A DNA stretch of 64,000 nt from Mycobacterium rhizamassiliense (GCF_900157375.1 NZ_LT721901.1:2962315-3026314), one strand, 5' to 3'; counted from the first letter of the stretch, positions 1 through 9,481 are shown. Program-made: numbers and translations. The notes: generated from the letters alone by a model not told the origin.

Positions 1-8
1 CGTGCCCA

Positions 9-1160
9 GTGAGCGGCGCGGTAGTCATCGCGGGGGTCGCCCTGTCCGACGTCGGCCGGGTCGATTACAAGGGTCCCTACGAGCTGATCGCCCAGGCCAG
101 CCGCCGCGCCCTGGCTGACGCCGGCCTGAGGCCCGATGACGTCGATGGGTTGGCCTCTACCGGTCAGGGCACCCTGCCCCCGGTCGATGTCGGCGAGTAT
201 CTGGGGCTGCGGCCCCGCTGGATGGACTCCACCGCGGTCGGCGGAGCGTCGTGGGAGGTGATGGCAGCCCATGCGGCCGACGCGATCACCGCCGGGCACG
301 CCGACGTGGTGCTGCTGACCTACGGATCCACCGCCCGGTCGGATCTTCGAAAGGGGTTGCGGGGGGCCAACATCAACTGGGGTGCGCGCGGGCCACTGCA
401 GTGGGAGGCGCCCTACGGCCACACCCTGATTTCCAAGTACGCCATGGCCGCGCGGCGGCACATGTTCACCTACGGCACCACGATCGAGCAGCTGGCCGAG
501 GTCGCCGTGTCCGCGCGGTTCAACGCGGCCGACAATCCCGAGGCCTACTACCGCGAACCGATCACCATCGACGACGTCCTCGGCGGACCGATGATCGCCG
601 ACCCGTTCACCAAGCTGCACTGCTGCATTCGCAGCGATGGCGGGGCGGCGGCCGTCCTTGTCAGCGCGGAACGCGCGAAGGATCTGCGGAGTAAGCCGGT
701 ATGGGTGCTCGGCTCGGGCGAGACCACCTCGCACATGCTGACCTCCCAGTGGGACGACCTCACCGTCGGCCCGGCCGCCGTCAGCGGGCCACTGGCGTTC
801 GCCCGTGCCGGGGTCTCCCCGTCCGACGTCGACGTCGCCGAAATCTACGACGCATTCACCTACATGCTGCTGCTCACTATCGAAGATCTCGGCTTCTGCC
901 CCAAAGGGGAGGGCGGCGGCTTCGTCGAGAAAGGCTCGTTGCGCCTCGGTGGCGAACTCCCCACCAACACCGACGGCGGCGGCCTGTCCGCGTGCCACCC
1001 GGGTCAGCGGGGATTGTTCCTCCTGGTCGAGGCGGCCCGTCAGCTGCGCGGCGAATGCGGGCCGCGGCAGGTGCCCGACGCCCGGATCGCCTGCGTCAGC
1101 GGCACCGGCGGGTGGTTCTGTTCAAGCGGCACAATGATTCTCGGCGCCGAGGAGCCGTAG
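9..1160 (+). CDS. Cysteine-less thiolase-like (SCP-x/Ltp type) protein
   Basis: A 383-residue protein of the lipid-transfer-protein/SCP-x thiolase family, starting at GTG. In true thiolases a nucleophilic Cys sits in an NNNCATGS-like loop near residue 85; here the loop reads TAVGGASWEV with no Cys, so ordinary thiolysis is unlikely. Conserved later motifs are present: IYDAFT around Tyr280, GFCPKGEGGGFVE, and CHPGQRG around His330. Known Cys-less relatives (Ltp2 of steroid degradation) are retro-aldolases working with a DUF35 partner; by inference this may be one, its partner lying upstream of the window. The stop TAG abuts the GTG of the acyl-CoA synthetase, so the two are co-transcribed. Family confident, reaction uncertain. 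Confidence 0.85.
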   Translation: MSGAVVIAGVALSDVGRVDYKGPYELIAQASRRALADAGLRPDDVDGLASTGQGTLPPVDVGEYLGLRPRWMDSTAVGGASWEVMAAHAADAITAGHADVVLLTYGSTARSDLRKGLRGANINWGARGPLQWEAPYGHTLISKYAMAARRHMFTYGTTIEQLAEVAVSARFNAADNPEAYYREPITIDDVLGGPMIADPFTKLHCCIRSDGGAAAVLVSAERAKDLRSKPVWVLGSGETTSHMLTSQWDDLTVGPAAVSGPLAFARAGVSPSDVDVAEIYDAFTYMLLLTIEDLGFCPKGEGGGFVEKGSLRLGGELPTNTDGGGLSACHPGQRGLFLLVEAARQLRGECGPRQVPDARIACVSGTGGWFCSSGTMILGAEEP

Positions 1161-2660
1161 GTGGCCCGCGCACCACTGAGCTCCGACGTGGCCAACACCC
1201 GGGCGATGGTGGAGGCGGCCGCCGCCGTCCACGGGGACCGCGAGGCCTACGTCGAACCCGGAGCCCGAATCACCTTCGCGGAGTGGGTCGGCCGGGCGCG
1301 TGGCGTGGCAGCGCAATTCGCCGACCTCGGGGTCGGCAAGGGCGACGTAGTCGTGCTGTGGCTGCCATCGGGCATCGACTACGCGACGTGTTACGCCGCC
1401 GCGGCAATGATCGGCGCGATCACCACCGGGCTCAATCCACGGCTGGGACGCAGAGAGATCGAATCGATTGTGCAGCAGGCCGATCCAGCGTTGGTCGTGG
1501 CTGACGAGGAGCTCGGTGCGCTGCCCGACACCGGGCATCGGCTGCTGTCGCGGGATGCGCTGTGTAGCGACACGTCGCGCTCGGCGCCACCTTGCGTGGA
1601 GCTGAACCGCCGGGATCTGGTTGCGTTGATCTTCACCAGTGGCACGACGGGGACGCCGAAGGGCGCGGCCTTCGATGCCGACCGGCTGGCCGCGGGCGCG
1701 GCCGCATCAGGGGTGATGAGCGAGGCGTATGACCGGCGCCTCACGTCGACGCCGTTTTCGCACGCCGGGTATATGTTCAAGCTCTGGGATCAGTTGGTGT
1801 GGGGCAGCACGCTGGTGGTGCCGCCGACGCCGTGGTCGGCCCAGGGCATGTTCGACATCCTGCGCGACGAGCGGGTCACCGTCGCCGGCGCCGTGCCGAC
1901 CCAGTGGGCCAAGCTGCTCGACATCGAAGGCGTGAGCCCGCACGCGTTGCCGCACTTGCGGATCGGCGTCGTCGCCACCGCGCCGGCGCCCCCCGAACTG
2001 GTGCGTCGGGTCGGAGAGGGCATCGGGGTTCCGCTGGTCGTGCGGTACGCGATGACCGAGTGCCCGACTATCAGCGGCACCGAACCAAGCGACGCCCCCG
2101 AGATTCAGTTCCGTACGGTGGGACGGCCGGCCGCCGGCATGGACCTACGGATCGGATCCGACGGCGTCGTCGAGGTGAGCGGCCCGTGTGTGATGCGTGG
2201 CTACTGGCGCAACCCGACACTCACCGCAGAAGTGCTGCGCGACGGTTGGCTGCGTACCGGCGATGTCGGCGCGCTCGGCGCCGACGGCAATCTCACCCTC
2301 GTTGGGCGCAGCGGCGACATGTACATCCGGGGCGGCTATAACGTGCATCCCGGCGAGGTGGAGCGCGCACTCGCCGGTCACGCGGGCGTGAAACAAGCTG
2401 CCGTAGTTGGGCGCTCGGCCCCAGTGATCGGAGAGATCGGCGTCGCGTGCGTCGTGCCGGCTGACGCCGCGAGGCCCCCCACGCTGGCCGAGTTGCGCAC
2501 TCATGTGGTGGACGAGTTGGCCGATTACAAGGCGCCCGACGAGCTCCTCATTGTCGACGAGCTGCCACTGACACCCATGCTCAAGCCGGACAGGCTTGCC
2601 CTGCGTGAACTGATCACATTGCACGACGAAGACATTCAACGTCGACGATCGTCAGGCTGA
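1161..2660 (+). CDS. AMP-dependent acyl-CoA synthetase (FadD-like)
   Basis: A 499-residue ANL-superfamily adenylating enzyme that activates a carboxylic acid to its CoA thioester. Visible motifs are the phosphate loop FTSGTTGTPKG (about residues 155-165), the A5-like YAMTE, the GDVG adenine-site Asp, the hinge GRSGDMYIRGGYNVHPGEVE, and a C-terminal Lys in LTPMLKPDR, the catalytic Lys region. The GTG start follows the preceding stop directly, so translation is coupled to the thiolase-like gene. Length is normal for the family. The substrate is unknown; context suggests an acid formed in side-chain or ring degradation. Confidence 0.9.
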   Translation: MARAPLSSDVANTRAMVEAAAAVHGDREAYVEPGARITFAEWVGRARGVAAQFADLGVGKGDVVVLWLPSGIDYATCYAAAAMIGAITTGLNPRLGRREIESIVQQADPALVVADEELGALPDTGHRLLSRDALCSDTSRSAPPCVELNRRDLVALIFTSGTTGTPKGAAFDADRLAAGAAASGVMSEAYDRRLTSTPFSHAGYMFKLWDQLVWGSTLVVPPTPWSAQGMFDILRDERVTVAGAVPTQWAKLLDIEGVSPHALPHLRIGVVATAPAPPELVRRVGEGIGVPLVVRYAMTECPTISGTEPSDAPEIQFRTVGRPAAGMDLRIGSDGVVEVSGPCVMRGYWRNPTLTAEVLRDGWLRTGDVGALGADGNLTLVGRSGDMYIRGGYNVHPGEVERALAGHAGVKQAAVVGRSAPVIGEIGVACVVPADAARPPTLAELRTHVVDELADYKAPDELLIVDELPLTPMLKPDRLALRELITLHDEDIQRRRSSG

Positions 2661-2666
2661 GCAGAC

Positions 2667-3308
2667 TCATGGTTGATCTGGGCGCAGCTCGATGAACAGG
2701 CCCTCGGCTTCGGCGCATAGCGTGTCCCCGTGCGTGAGTTGAGCACGGAGAGTCCGTTTGCGCCCTTGCTCGCTGACGAACCACGCCCGCACCGCGAGTT
2801 CCACGCCGACGGGAGTGATGGACCGGAAGTCGGTGTGTAGATACGCGGTTCGCGCAGGCGCACGGCCGCCGCTACTGGCCAGGCGGCCAAGCACTTCATC
2901 GAATAACAGCGGGATAGCTCCGCCGTGGACAGCTCCACCGCCGCCCAGAAAATACCGGCCGAACGTTACCGTGCCCGCCACCTTCTCACGGTCGCCCGCA
3001 ATCGGAATAAAGTTGGGGGACATGGTTTGTCCGCGGCCTGGCAGATCCAGGCGGCGAGCGAAGATCTGTCGGCGCTCGGGGACTACGGATTGGGCCAGCC
3101 GCTCGGCCCACCTATGCAAGTCGTTCGTCAGGGTAACGGTGGTCGCCGCGTCCGGCGCGGCCGCAGCCACATCGTCGAGGAAATCGCGCAGCGCGGCGAT
3201 CATGTCGCCGTATTCGGCGCCCCCACCCGGGCTGCGTACCGTCGGCTCCTGCCAGGTCCGCATCGGCGGGAACCCGCCCCGTGGCTCCGCGTCTTGAGTC
3301 TCCGTCAT
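2667..3308 (-). CDS. PaaI-type hot-dog thioesterase
   Basis: A 213-residue protein whose C-terminal two thirds is a hot-dog domain of the PaaI/acyl-CoA thioesterase family. The key segment GGAVHGGAIPLLFDEVLG (about residues 125-142) contains the HGG motif and the following acidic residue typical of the catalytic helix. The N-terminal 50 residues are a low-similarity extension. It would hydrolyse acyl-CoA thioesters in the cytoplasm. It converges on the acyl-CoA synthetase with a 6-base gap and diverges from the double CoA-transferase. Substrate not predictable. Confidence 0.82.
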   Translation of the reverse strand: MTETQDAEPRGGFPPMRTWQEPTVRSPGGGAEYGDMIAALRDFLDDVAAAAPDAATTVTLTNDLHRWAERLAQSVVPERRQIFARRLDLPGRGQTMSPNFIPIAGDREKVAGTVTFGRYFLGGGGAVHGGAIPLLFDEVLGRLASSGGRAPARTAYLHTDFRSITPVGVELAVRAWFVSEQGRKRTLRAQLTHGDTLCAEAEGLFIELRPDQP

Positions 3309-3318
3309 TCCGCAAGAC

Positions 3319-3334
3319 TAATGCATTGACATTA
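3319..3334. promoter_or_regulatory. Inverted repeat in divergent promoter region
   Basis: In the 107-base gap between the divergent thioesterase and CoA-transferase genes, TAATG and CATTA flank a six-base spacer, in an AT-rich patch that is unusual for this DNA. It is a possible operator or promoter core. The arms are only five bases, so the call is weak. Confidence 0.25.
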
Positions 3335-3415
3335 ATAATGATCGCTGAGATGCTGACGTGGCGTGCGTCACTTCACGTCTTATTGAGATCCGCCCGCAGG
3401 CGCTAGGGAGCGAAC

Positions 3416-5866
3416 ATGTCGGAAGTCGCGTCGGACGGCCCACTGGCCGGCCTGGTGGTGGTCGACCTGTCGACGACGCTGCCCGGCGCGCAGGCTACGC
3501 AGTTTCTCGCCGACTGCGGTGCCGAGGTGATCATGGTCGAGCCGCGCGACGGCAGTCCGTTGCGCGGCCTCGCGGGCTGGCCCGCCCTGCTGCGTGGCAA
3601 GCGCAGCGTGACGTTGGACCTGCACCACGACGCAGACCTCGACCGGTTGCGGGCACTGCTGCGGCGCGCCGACGTCATGGTGAACACGCTGCGGCCGAGC
3701 ACCGCCGAGCGCCTCGGCCTAAGTCCCGAGTCGCTCTCGACGCGGCATCCGGGGTTGGTCGTCGCCAACGTCACCGGCTGGGGTTCGACTGGGCCGTTTC
3801 GCGACTACAAGGGCTGGGAGGCCCTGGTGATGGCGAAGACCGGCGTCATGCACGAGAAGCGCGGACTCGCCCCGCGTCCGGGCCCGGCGTTTACCACGTT
3901 CACCTATGCCTCGTGGGGCGCCGCCCATGCCGCCGTTCAGGGTGTGCTGGCCGCGCTCCTCGAGCGCGAGACCAGTGGGCGCGGCCAAACCGTCGAGACC
4001 AATTTGGTGACCGGCATGGGTTCGATGGATCCCTACAACTGGTTCTACGAGATGGTGCTCCAACGGTATCCGGGCGCCTTCGAACCGATGGACGCTGCAT
4101 ACGACGATCAGGGCCGGCCCCAGGCCTATCTCATCTACGCGCTGCTGGTGTGTGCCACCAAGGAGGGGCGATGGCTGCAGTTCGCGCAGGTGTCGCCGAA
4201 GTTGATCGGCGCCTGGCTCACCGAACTCGACCTGCTGGGGGAGCTCGCCGACCCGAAGTGGCAGGGCTTTCCGATGCTGCCGACGCCCGAACTTCGCACC
4301 GAGTGGTGGGACATGATGATCGAACGGGTCGGCGCCCGCACGCTCGCCGAATGGCAGCAGGCCATGGCGGAGAACCTTGACCTGAGCGGTGAACTGTTCC
4401 GGAGCCCCGAGGACTCGCTGAACCACCCGCAGACCGTTCACGAAGGGCGTGCCACCACCGTCATCGACCCCGACCTCGGACCCGTGCGACAACCGTCGAC
4501 CCTCATTCATGCCGACGGCAAACCGCTGACCGAGCTTCGGCCTGCCCCCCGAGTCGGCGAGCACAACGGCTCGGTCGCCTTCGACCAAGTGGGCGGCGCC
4601 GCCCTGCCCGCACCACGGGGAGACCACGACGACCCGCCGCTGAAAGGTGTGACGGTGCTGGAGTTCGGCAGCATGTTCGCCGGACCGTACGGCGCGACCC
4701 TGCTGGCCGACTTGGGCGCCCGCGTGATCAAGGTCGAGCCGCTGCAGGGCGACAACATCCGCAACCTGGTCGCGTTCCCCGAGGCGGGCGGCGCAAAAGT
4801 GTTGCAGGGCAAGGAAAGTGTGGCGATCGACTTCACCACGCCCGAGGGCCTCGAGCTGGTGTACGAGCTGGCCAAGCTGTCCGACGTCGTGCTGCAATGC
4901 TTCCGCGGCAAAGCGGCGGAACGAGCGAAGATCGACGAGGCCTCGCTGCGGGCGGTCAACCCGGACCTGGCGTTCGTGACGACCTCCGGCTACGGGGTCG
5001 ACGGGCCGTTCGCCCATCGTGCGGCCTACGCACCGTCGGTCGGTGCGGCGTCCGGCCTGGCGCAGGTCGACAGCCACGACACGGGCGAGCCGCCCACCGA
5101 CCTGGACGACCTGCACCGCCGGGCGGTCAGACTCCACGCGGGCGGAGCCGTCCCCGCCGTGCAGTCCGACGGCATCGCGGCACACGGCGTCGGTTCGGCG
5201 CTGCTGGTCGCGTTGTACGCCAAGCGCCGCGGCAAGACGCTGACGAACGTGGTCACGACCATGCTCGCCACTGTGCAGCAGGCGATGATCGCCTACAACG
5301 CGAGCTATGCGTCCCGTCCCGCCGAGATGCCCGCCGACGAACAGTTTTTCGGCATGAGTGCCTTGTACCGGATGTACCGTGCGGCCGACGGTTATGTCTT
5401 TCTCGCTGCACCATTGCCACGCGAATGGCCGGCACTGGCGAAGGCGATGTCGCCCTACGTCGACCTGCACGCCGACGAGCGCTTTGCCGACGCCGAATCT
5501 CGCGCGCGCTATGACGAGGAGTTAATCGCCGCACTGACAACGGTTTTCGTGACCAAGACCAAACTGGAGTGGGAGCGCGAATTGTGCGCCCAAGACGTCG
5601 GGTGCGTCGAGGTGGTGGAGGCCAATTCCGAGTTGGTGCTGCAGGGCGACCTGTACTACGAGGCAGGCTATGCCGTGGACGCCCACAGCCCGATCTTCGA
5701 GGAGCATCGTCGGCTCGCGCCGCTGTGCCGGTTCTCGCGATCACGGACGCGGGCCGATGCGGGATGCACCGTCGGGCAGCACACCGATGCGGTGCTGCGC
5801 GAAATCGGGCTGGACGATGCTGCGATCGCGGGCCTGAAAGCCGGCGAGATCGTCGGCGGCAGCTGA
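3416..5866 (+). CDS. Double-length class III (CaiB/BaiF) CoA-transferase
   Basis: An 816-residue protein containing two complete CaiB/BaiF (formyl-CoA transferase type) domains in tandem, about residues 8-385 and 408-800. Each begins with the family's N-terminal signature (LAGLVVVDLSTTLPGAQAT; LKGVTVLEFGSMFAGPYG). Family members form interlocked dimers and use an Asp near residue 169 as acyl-anhydride nucleophile. Aligning on the following G-x4-AL-x2-R segment, domain 1 has Ser166 at that place while domain 2 keeps an Asp (Asp585, in QSDGIAAHG). So one half may be structural, a built-in heterodimer. The ATG at 3416 follows a GGGAG ribosome site. It probably swaps CoA onto a carboxylic acid; donor and acceptor are unknown. 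Confidence 0.9.
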   Translation: MSEVASDGPLAGLVVVDLSTTLPGAQATQFLADCGAEVIMVEPRDGSPLRGLAGWPALLRGKRSVTLDLHHDADLDRLRALLRRADVMVNTLRPSTAERLGLSPESLSTRHPGLVVANVTGWGSTGPFRDYKGWEALVMAKTGVMHEKRGLAPRPGPAFTTFTYASWGAAHAAVQGVLAALLERETSGRGQTVETNLVTGMGSMDPYNWFYEMVLQRYPGAFEPMDAAYDDQGRPQAYLIYALLVCATKEGRWLQFAQVSPKLIGAWLTELDLLGELADPKWQGFPMLPTPELRTEWWDMMIERVGARTLAEWQQAMAENLDLSGELFRSPEDSLNHPQTVHEGRATTVIDPDLGPVRQPSTLIHADGKPLTELRPAPRVGEHNGSVAFDQVGGAALPAPRGDHDDPPLKGVTVLEFGSMFAGPYGATLLADLGARVIKVEPLQGDNIRNLVAFPEAGGAKVLQGKESVAIDFTTPEGLELVYELAKLSDVVLQCFRGKAAERAKIDEASLRAVNPDLAFVTTSGYGVDGPFAHRAAYAPSVGAASGLAQVDSHDTGEPPTDLDDLHRRAVRLHAGGAVPAVQSDGIAAHGVGSALLVALYAKRRGKTLTNVVTTMLATVQQAMIAYNASYASRPAEMPADEQFFGMSALYRMYRAADGYVFLAAPLPREWPALAKAMSPYVDLHADERFADAESRARYDEELIAALTTVFVTKTKLEWERELCAQDVGCVEVVEANSELVLQGDLYYEAGYAVDAHSPIFEEHRRLAPLCRFSRSRTRADAGCTVGQHTDAVLREIGLDDAAIAGLKAGEIVGGS

Positions 5867-5870
5867 CGGC

Positions 5871-6554
5871 TCAGACGTCGTCTTCGGCGATCAGCGCGCG
5901 GGTTTCATACGACACCGGGGCCGTTAGCATTCCGACCCAGGTGTCCACGTAATTGTGCAGCTGCGCTTCGCTGAGGCCATGCCCGGCGCGGGCGGCGGCG
6001 GCCAGCACGTTGACCAGGCTGATGTAGAGCTGAAATGTCCGGCCACGCCGGATCCGCTCGGGCAGGTCCTGTAGCGCGGCGTCGACCAGTTCCTCCAGCT
6101 TCTCCTGCGTCCAATCGTCGTCGACGTGATCGGGCCAGTACTCGCTGCGGGCCCGCGGATCCTCGGCCAGCCGGGCCAGGAAGGGCGCGAACATTTCGCC
6201 CGCGGCGATGCTGTTGGCCAGTGGCCGCACCAGCAGCCACACGACCGCGCGGGGATCGGCCTCCTTACCTTCCTCGCGCATGCTCGCGAGCATCTCCTGG
6301 CGATCAGTCCCGAGTGACGCTTGGCGATAAGCGATCAGCGCGCGAATCAGACCGTCGCGGGAGCCGAAGTGATAGCGGATCACCGAGGTGTTGGACTGTC
6401 CGGCGGCCTGCTGGATCTCCCGCAGCGTCACCGCCTCGATGCCGCGCGTGGCGAAGAGCCGCTCGGCGACTTCCATCAACATCACCCGGGTCGATTCGCC
6501 CGACGCGTTGCGCCTCCGCTCGCCCGCGGCCGACTCGGTTCCCAGCTCCGGCAT
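5871..6554 (-). CDS. TetR-family transcriptional regulator
   Basis: A 227-residue TetR repressor. The N-terminal HTH spans about residues 20-66, with LREIQQAAGQSNTSVIRYHF matching the recognition-helix region. The C-terminal ligand domain is divergent. It converges on the CoA-transferase with a four-base gap and diverges from the amidohydrolase; the intergenic palindrome at 6605-6625 is its likely operator, so autorepression and control of the amidohydrolase operon are inferred. Confidence 0.9.
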   Translation of the reverse strand: MPELGTESAAGERRRNASGESTRVMLMEVAERLFATRGIEAVTLREIQQAAGQSNTSVIRYHFGSRDGLIRALIAYRQASLGTDRQEMLASMREEGKEADPRAVVWLLVRPLANSIAAGEMFAPFLARLAEDPRARSEYWPDHVDDDWTQEKLEELVDAALQDLPERIRRGRTFQLYISLVNVLAAAARAGHGLSEAQLHNYVDTWVGMLTAPVSYETRALIAEDDV

Positions 6555-6604
6555 GGGCCTCCTCTAGTTCGCCTCAGTCTTACCGGCGTCACAACCCGAA
6601 CCAA

Positions 6605-6625
6605 ATAATAATGGCTAGTTATTAT
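6605..6625. promoter_or_regulatory. Palindromic operator candidate (ATAATAA-N7-TTATTAT)
   Basis: Perfect seven-base arms ATAATAA and TTATTAT separated by TGGCTAG, in the gap between a divergent TetR gene and the amidohydrolase. The 21-base size and position fit a TetR operator. Confidence 0.5.
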
Positions 6626-6690
6626 AAATACTGGACTTGCATGGGAGCAGCTGGCATCATTCGAAACAGCGACGGATCCATGGAGGGCCA

Positions 6691-7827
6691 ATGTGCATGA
6701 TCTGGACGAATTCGGGAGACTCCCACTTCCTGGAACCCGACGACCTGTGGCAGTCCCGCTTGCCCAAGGCGCTCGCCGACCTGACGCCGCACGCCGAGAA
6801 GGATCCCGACAGGGAGTACGAGACCGTCTCGGTCGACGGACAGACCTTCCGGCGCAAGCTGCCGTCCTCGGCGATGGAGGCCTTCATCGAGGAGAGCATG
6901 AAGCCGCAAGGCATCCGCGACGCGAAGGCACGGCTGGGGGACTTGGACAAAGAGGGCGTCTGGGGCGAGGTGATCTTCCCGTCGCTGGGCATGTGGGGCT
7001 CGACCTTTCGCACTCCTGAACTACTCAAGGCATGCATGCGTGCCAGCAACGAGTGGGCGCTCGAGGAGATCTGCGCGGTGTCGCCGCGCTATGTGGTAAC
7101 TGCCCAGGTGTCGACACTGATCGTCGGGGACGCCGTCGAGGAATTACATTGGGCCGCAGACAAAGGCTTCAAGGCGGTGTTCTTGCCGACGACACCGCAC
7201 CCCAGTGCCCCAGACTGGCATCGCAAGGAGTGGGAACCGTTCTGGGCGGCGGCCGAGGAAGCCGGCATGGTGATCGCGTTCCACATCGGCACCGACCCGG
7301 TCGACATGACCGTCGGTGGCGCCAGTGGCGGGGCGGGGATGGTGTACCGCGGGCCGGGTGGCGCGGTGATGAATTACGCCGAGACCACGTTCTCGGGACA
7401 GCGGGCGGCGATGAAGATGGTCGCCTCCGGCGCGCTGGACCGCCACCCCGACCTTCGGGTGCTGATCTCCGAAGGCGGCGCGACCTGGGTGCCGTTCCTC
7501 GGCGACCGGATGGTCGAGGGCTACCGTCAACACCATATGGCGGTGCGGCCCAAGCTGACTCGTAGTCCCAAGGAGATCCTCTACACCCAGGTGTATGCGT
7601 CTTTCCAGCACGACGAGACCGCGGTCGCCGCCTACGAGCACATGGGCTACAAGAACGTGATGTTCGGCAGCGACTACCCCCACATGGAAGGTACCTTCGG
7701 CCACACCCAGGACACCCTGAAGGGGCTGTTCGACGGGGTGAGCGACGAGACCCGGCTGCGCATCACCCAGGGCACGTTCTACGAACTGTTCCCGGATGTG
7801 CCGCCCATCCCGGCCGAAAAGTTCTGA
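6691..7827 (+). CDS. Amidohydrolase family 2 (ACMSD-like) metal-dependent enzyme
   Basis: A 379-residue amidohydrolase-2 protein, related to aminocarboxymuconate-semialdehyde decarboxylase and to mycobacterial paralogues near CoA-transferases. Visible signatures are SGDSHFLEPDDLW near the N terminus (the place of the metal-binding D/S-x-H strand), the AFHIGTDP segment with a metal His, and FGSDYPHMEGTF with the C-terminal metal Asp. The ATG at 6691 is chosen because GGAGGG lies four bases upstream; an in-frame ATG at 6697 is also possible. Likely role: hydrolysis or decarboxylation in ring degradation. First gene of an operon running to 10525. Confidence 0.85.
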   Translation: MCMIWTNSGDSHFLEPDDLWQSRLPKALADLTPHAEKDPDREYETVSVDGQTFRRKLPSSAMEAFIEESMKPQGIRDAKARLGDLDKEGVWGEVIFPSLGMWGSTFRTPELLKACMRASNEWALEEICAVSPRYVVTAQVSTLIVGDAVEELHWAADKGFKAVFLPTTPHPSAPDWHRKEWEPFWAAAEEAGMVIAFHIGTDPVDMTVGGASGGAGMVYRGPGGAVMNYAETTFSGQRAAMKMVASGALDRHPDLRVLISEGGATWVPFLGDRMVEGYRQHHMAVRPKLTRSPKEILYTQVYASFQHDETAVAAYEHMGYKNVMFGSDYPHMEGTFGHTQDTLKGLFDGVSDETRLRITQGTFYELFPDVPPIPAEKF

Positions 7828-7831
7828 GCGC

Positions 7832-9031
7832 GTGACTACTTCGTCCGGGCTGCGCGACGTCGCGATCGTGGGTGTCGGGGCCACACCCTATTACAAACGC
7901 GGTGGGTCATTGCCGAAGTCGATCACCGAGTTGGCCGGCGAGGCCATCCTGGCGGCGTGCGAGGATGCGGGCCTTCCCGTGACCGACGTCGACGGCTTCG
8001 CTTACCACTCGGGCGCCAGCGCGGGCTACACCGAGAAGATGGACACCGCCGACTTCGTGGAAACGCTTGGGATTCCGGAAGTTCGCTTTACCGCCGCACT
8101 GACCTCTGGCGGCGGCGGCTCGGCGGGCGCAATCGGGCTGGCACGGGCCGCCATCGTTGCCGGCGATGCCTCGGTGGTCGTGACGGTGATGGCGCTTCAA
8201 CAATCCAAACAGCGCCTCGGCTCAGTGTTTTCGGCGATCGAACCCGATCCGATCAACTCCTTCCTGCAGCCGTCCGGGCTGTTCGGGCCCGGCCAGTTGA
8301 TGTCGGTCATGGCTCGTCGGCACATGCACCTGTACGGCACCCGCCGCGAGGCATTCGCCGAGATAGCCCTCTCGACACGGGCCAACGCGGCGAATCGACC
8401 GAAGGCGATGCACCCCGAACCCCTGACGCTCGAGGACTATTTCAACGCTCGGATGATCGCAGAACCCTTGTGCCTCTACGACTTCTGTCAGGAGACCGAC
8501 GGGGCGGTGGCCGTGATCACCACCAGCATGAATCGTGCAAAGGATCTGAGGCAGCCAGCGGTGCCGGTGGTCGCCGCCGCCCACGGTGGCGTCCGAGAGT
8601 GGGGCAGGGCTTTTGCCTGGATGGGGATGCCTGACGAATACTTCGCCTCGTCGGGCAATGCGCCCATCTCCAAGCGGCTCTACGAGCAGGCCGGTATCGG
8701 CGCCGCCGACATCGACGTCGCGCTGCTCTACGACCATTTCAGCCCGATGGTGCTCATGCAGCTCGAGGACTACGGGTTCTGCGGCAAGGGGGAGGGCGGC
8801 GCGTTCGTCGAAAGTGGAGCGATCCGGTACGACGGCGGCTCGATTCCGGTCAACACCCACGGCGGCCAACTCTCCGAGGCCTACATCATCGGGATGACCC
8901 ACATCATGGAGGGAGTCGAGCAGATGCGCGGCACCGCTATCAACCAGGTCGCCGACGCCGAACTCGCCCTGGTCACCGGCGGCCCGGCGAGCCTGCCCGT
9001 GAGCGGCCTGGTCCTGGGACGCGCCGCGTGA
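7832..9031 (+). CDS. Cysteine-less thiolase-like protein paired with DUF35
   Basis: A 400-residue SCP-x/Ltp-like thiolase-fold protein starting at GTG, five bases after the amidohydrolase stop. The nucleophile loop reads LTSGGGGSAGA, with Gly in place of Cys. Retained motifs are LLYDHFSPM, GFCGKGEGGAFVE and NTHGGQLSEAY. Its stop overlaps the GTG of a DUF35 protein. The Cys-less thiolase plus DUF35 arrangement matches the Ltp2-ChsH2 retro-aldolase of steroid side-chain degradation, so a C-C cleaving aldolase is the preferred reading; no biochemical proof is possible from sequence. Confidence 0.85.
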   Translation: MTTSSGLRDVAIVGVGATPYYKRGGSLPKSITELAGEAILAACEDAGLPVTDVDGFAYHSGASAGYTEKMDTADFVETLGIPEVRFTAALTSGGGGSAGAIGLARAAIVAGDASVVVTVMALQQSKQRLGSVFSAIEPDPINSFLQPSGLFGPGQLMSVMARRHMHLYGTRREAFAEIALSTRANAANRPKAMHPEPLTLEDYFNARMIAEPLCLYDFCQETDGAVAVITTSMNRAKDLRQPAVPVVAAAHGGVREWGRAFAWMGMPDEYFASSGNAPISKRLYEQAGIGAADIDVALLYDHFSPMVLMQLEDYGFCGKGEGGAFVESGAIRYDGGSIPVNTHGGQLSEAYIIGMTHIMEGVEQMRGTAINQVADAELALVTGGPASLPVSGLVLGRAA

Positions 9032-9477
9032 GCACCGCCGCCGCCACCCTCGCCACGACGATCCCCGGCGAGCATGTGCGGATTGCGATGAACAAGGACA
9101 CCGAGCCGTTCTGGATCGCCGCGAAGGAGCGGCGTCTGGTGGCACCGCAGTGCGGCGACTGCCGGTCCTTCCGGCTGCCCCCCACACCGTTCTGCCCCAA
9201 TTGCCAATCGAAACAAGTAAATTGGATCGACCTCAGCGGCGATGCCGTCGTTTACAGCTTCGCCGTCGTGCATGGTTTCCCCGGCATGCCCGATCTGGTG
9301 TTGGTGCCGGCGGTCCTCGACCTGCCCGACGCACCCGGCGCGCGACTGGTCTCCAACATCGTCGACATCGCACCCGCCGACGTCACGATAGGAATGCCTG
9401 TCCACGTTGACTTCTCACCGATCGCCGACGGCTGGCTGCTGCCTGTCTTTCACGTCGGCCCTCGGGGCGAGGAGTAA
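9028..9477 (+). CDS. DUF35 zinc-ribbon/OB-fold acyl-CoA-associated protein
   Basis: A 149-residue protein with an N-terminal rubredoxin-like zinc ribbon (CGDC about residues 44-47, CPNC about 58-61) followed by an OB fold (YSFAVVHGF..., VSNIVDI...). DUF35 proteins dock on thiolase-fold or dehydratase partners and help bind acyl-CoA. GTG start overlaps the preceding TGA by four bases, so it is translationally coupled to and very likely complexed with the thiolase-like protein. Confidence 0.88.
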   Translation: MSTAAATLATTIPGEHVRIAMNKDTEPFWIAAKERRLVAPQCGDCRSFRLPPTPFCPNCQSKQVNWIDLSGDAVVYSFAVVHGFPGMPDLVLVPAVLDLPDAPGARLVSNIVDIAPADVTIGMPVHVDFSPIADGWLLPVFHVGPRGEE

Positions 9478-9481
9478 CGCC

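Noticed and set aside
3719-5470. 583-codon open frame on the minus strand
   Set aside because: Antisense shadow of the double CoA-transferase; composition is Arg/Gly/His-rich and lacks any domain motif.
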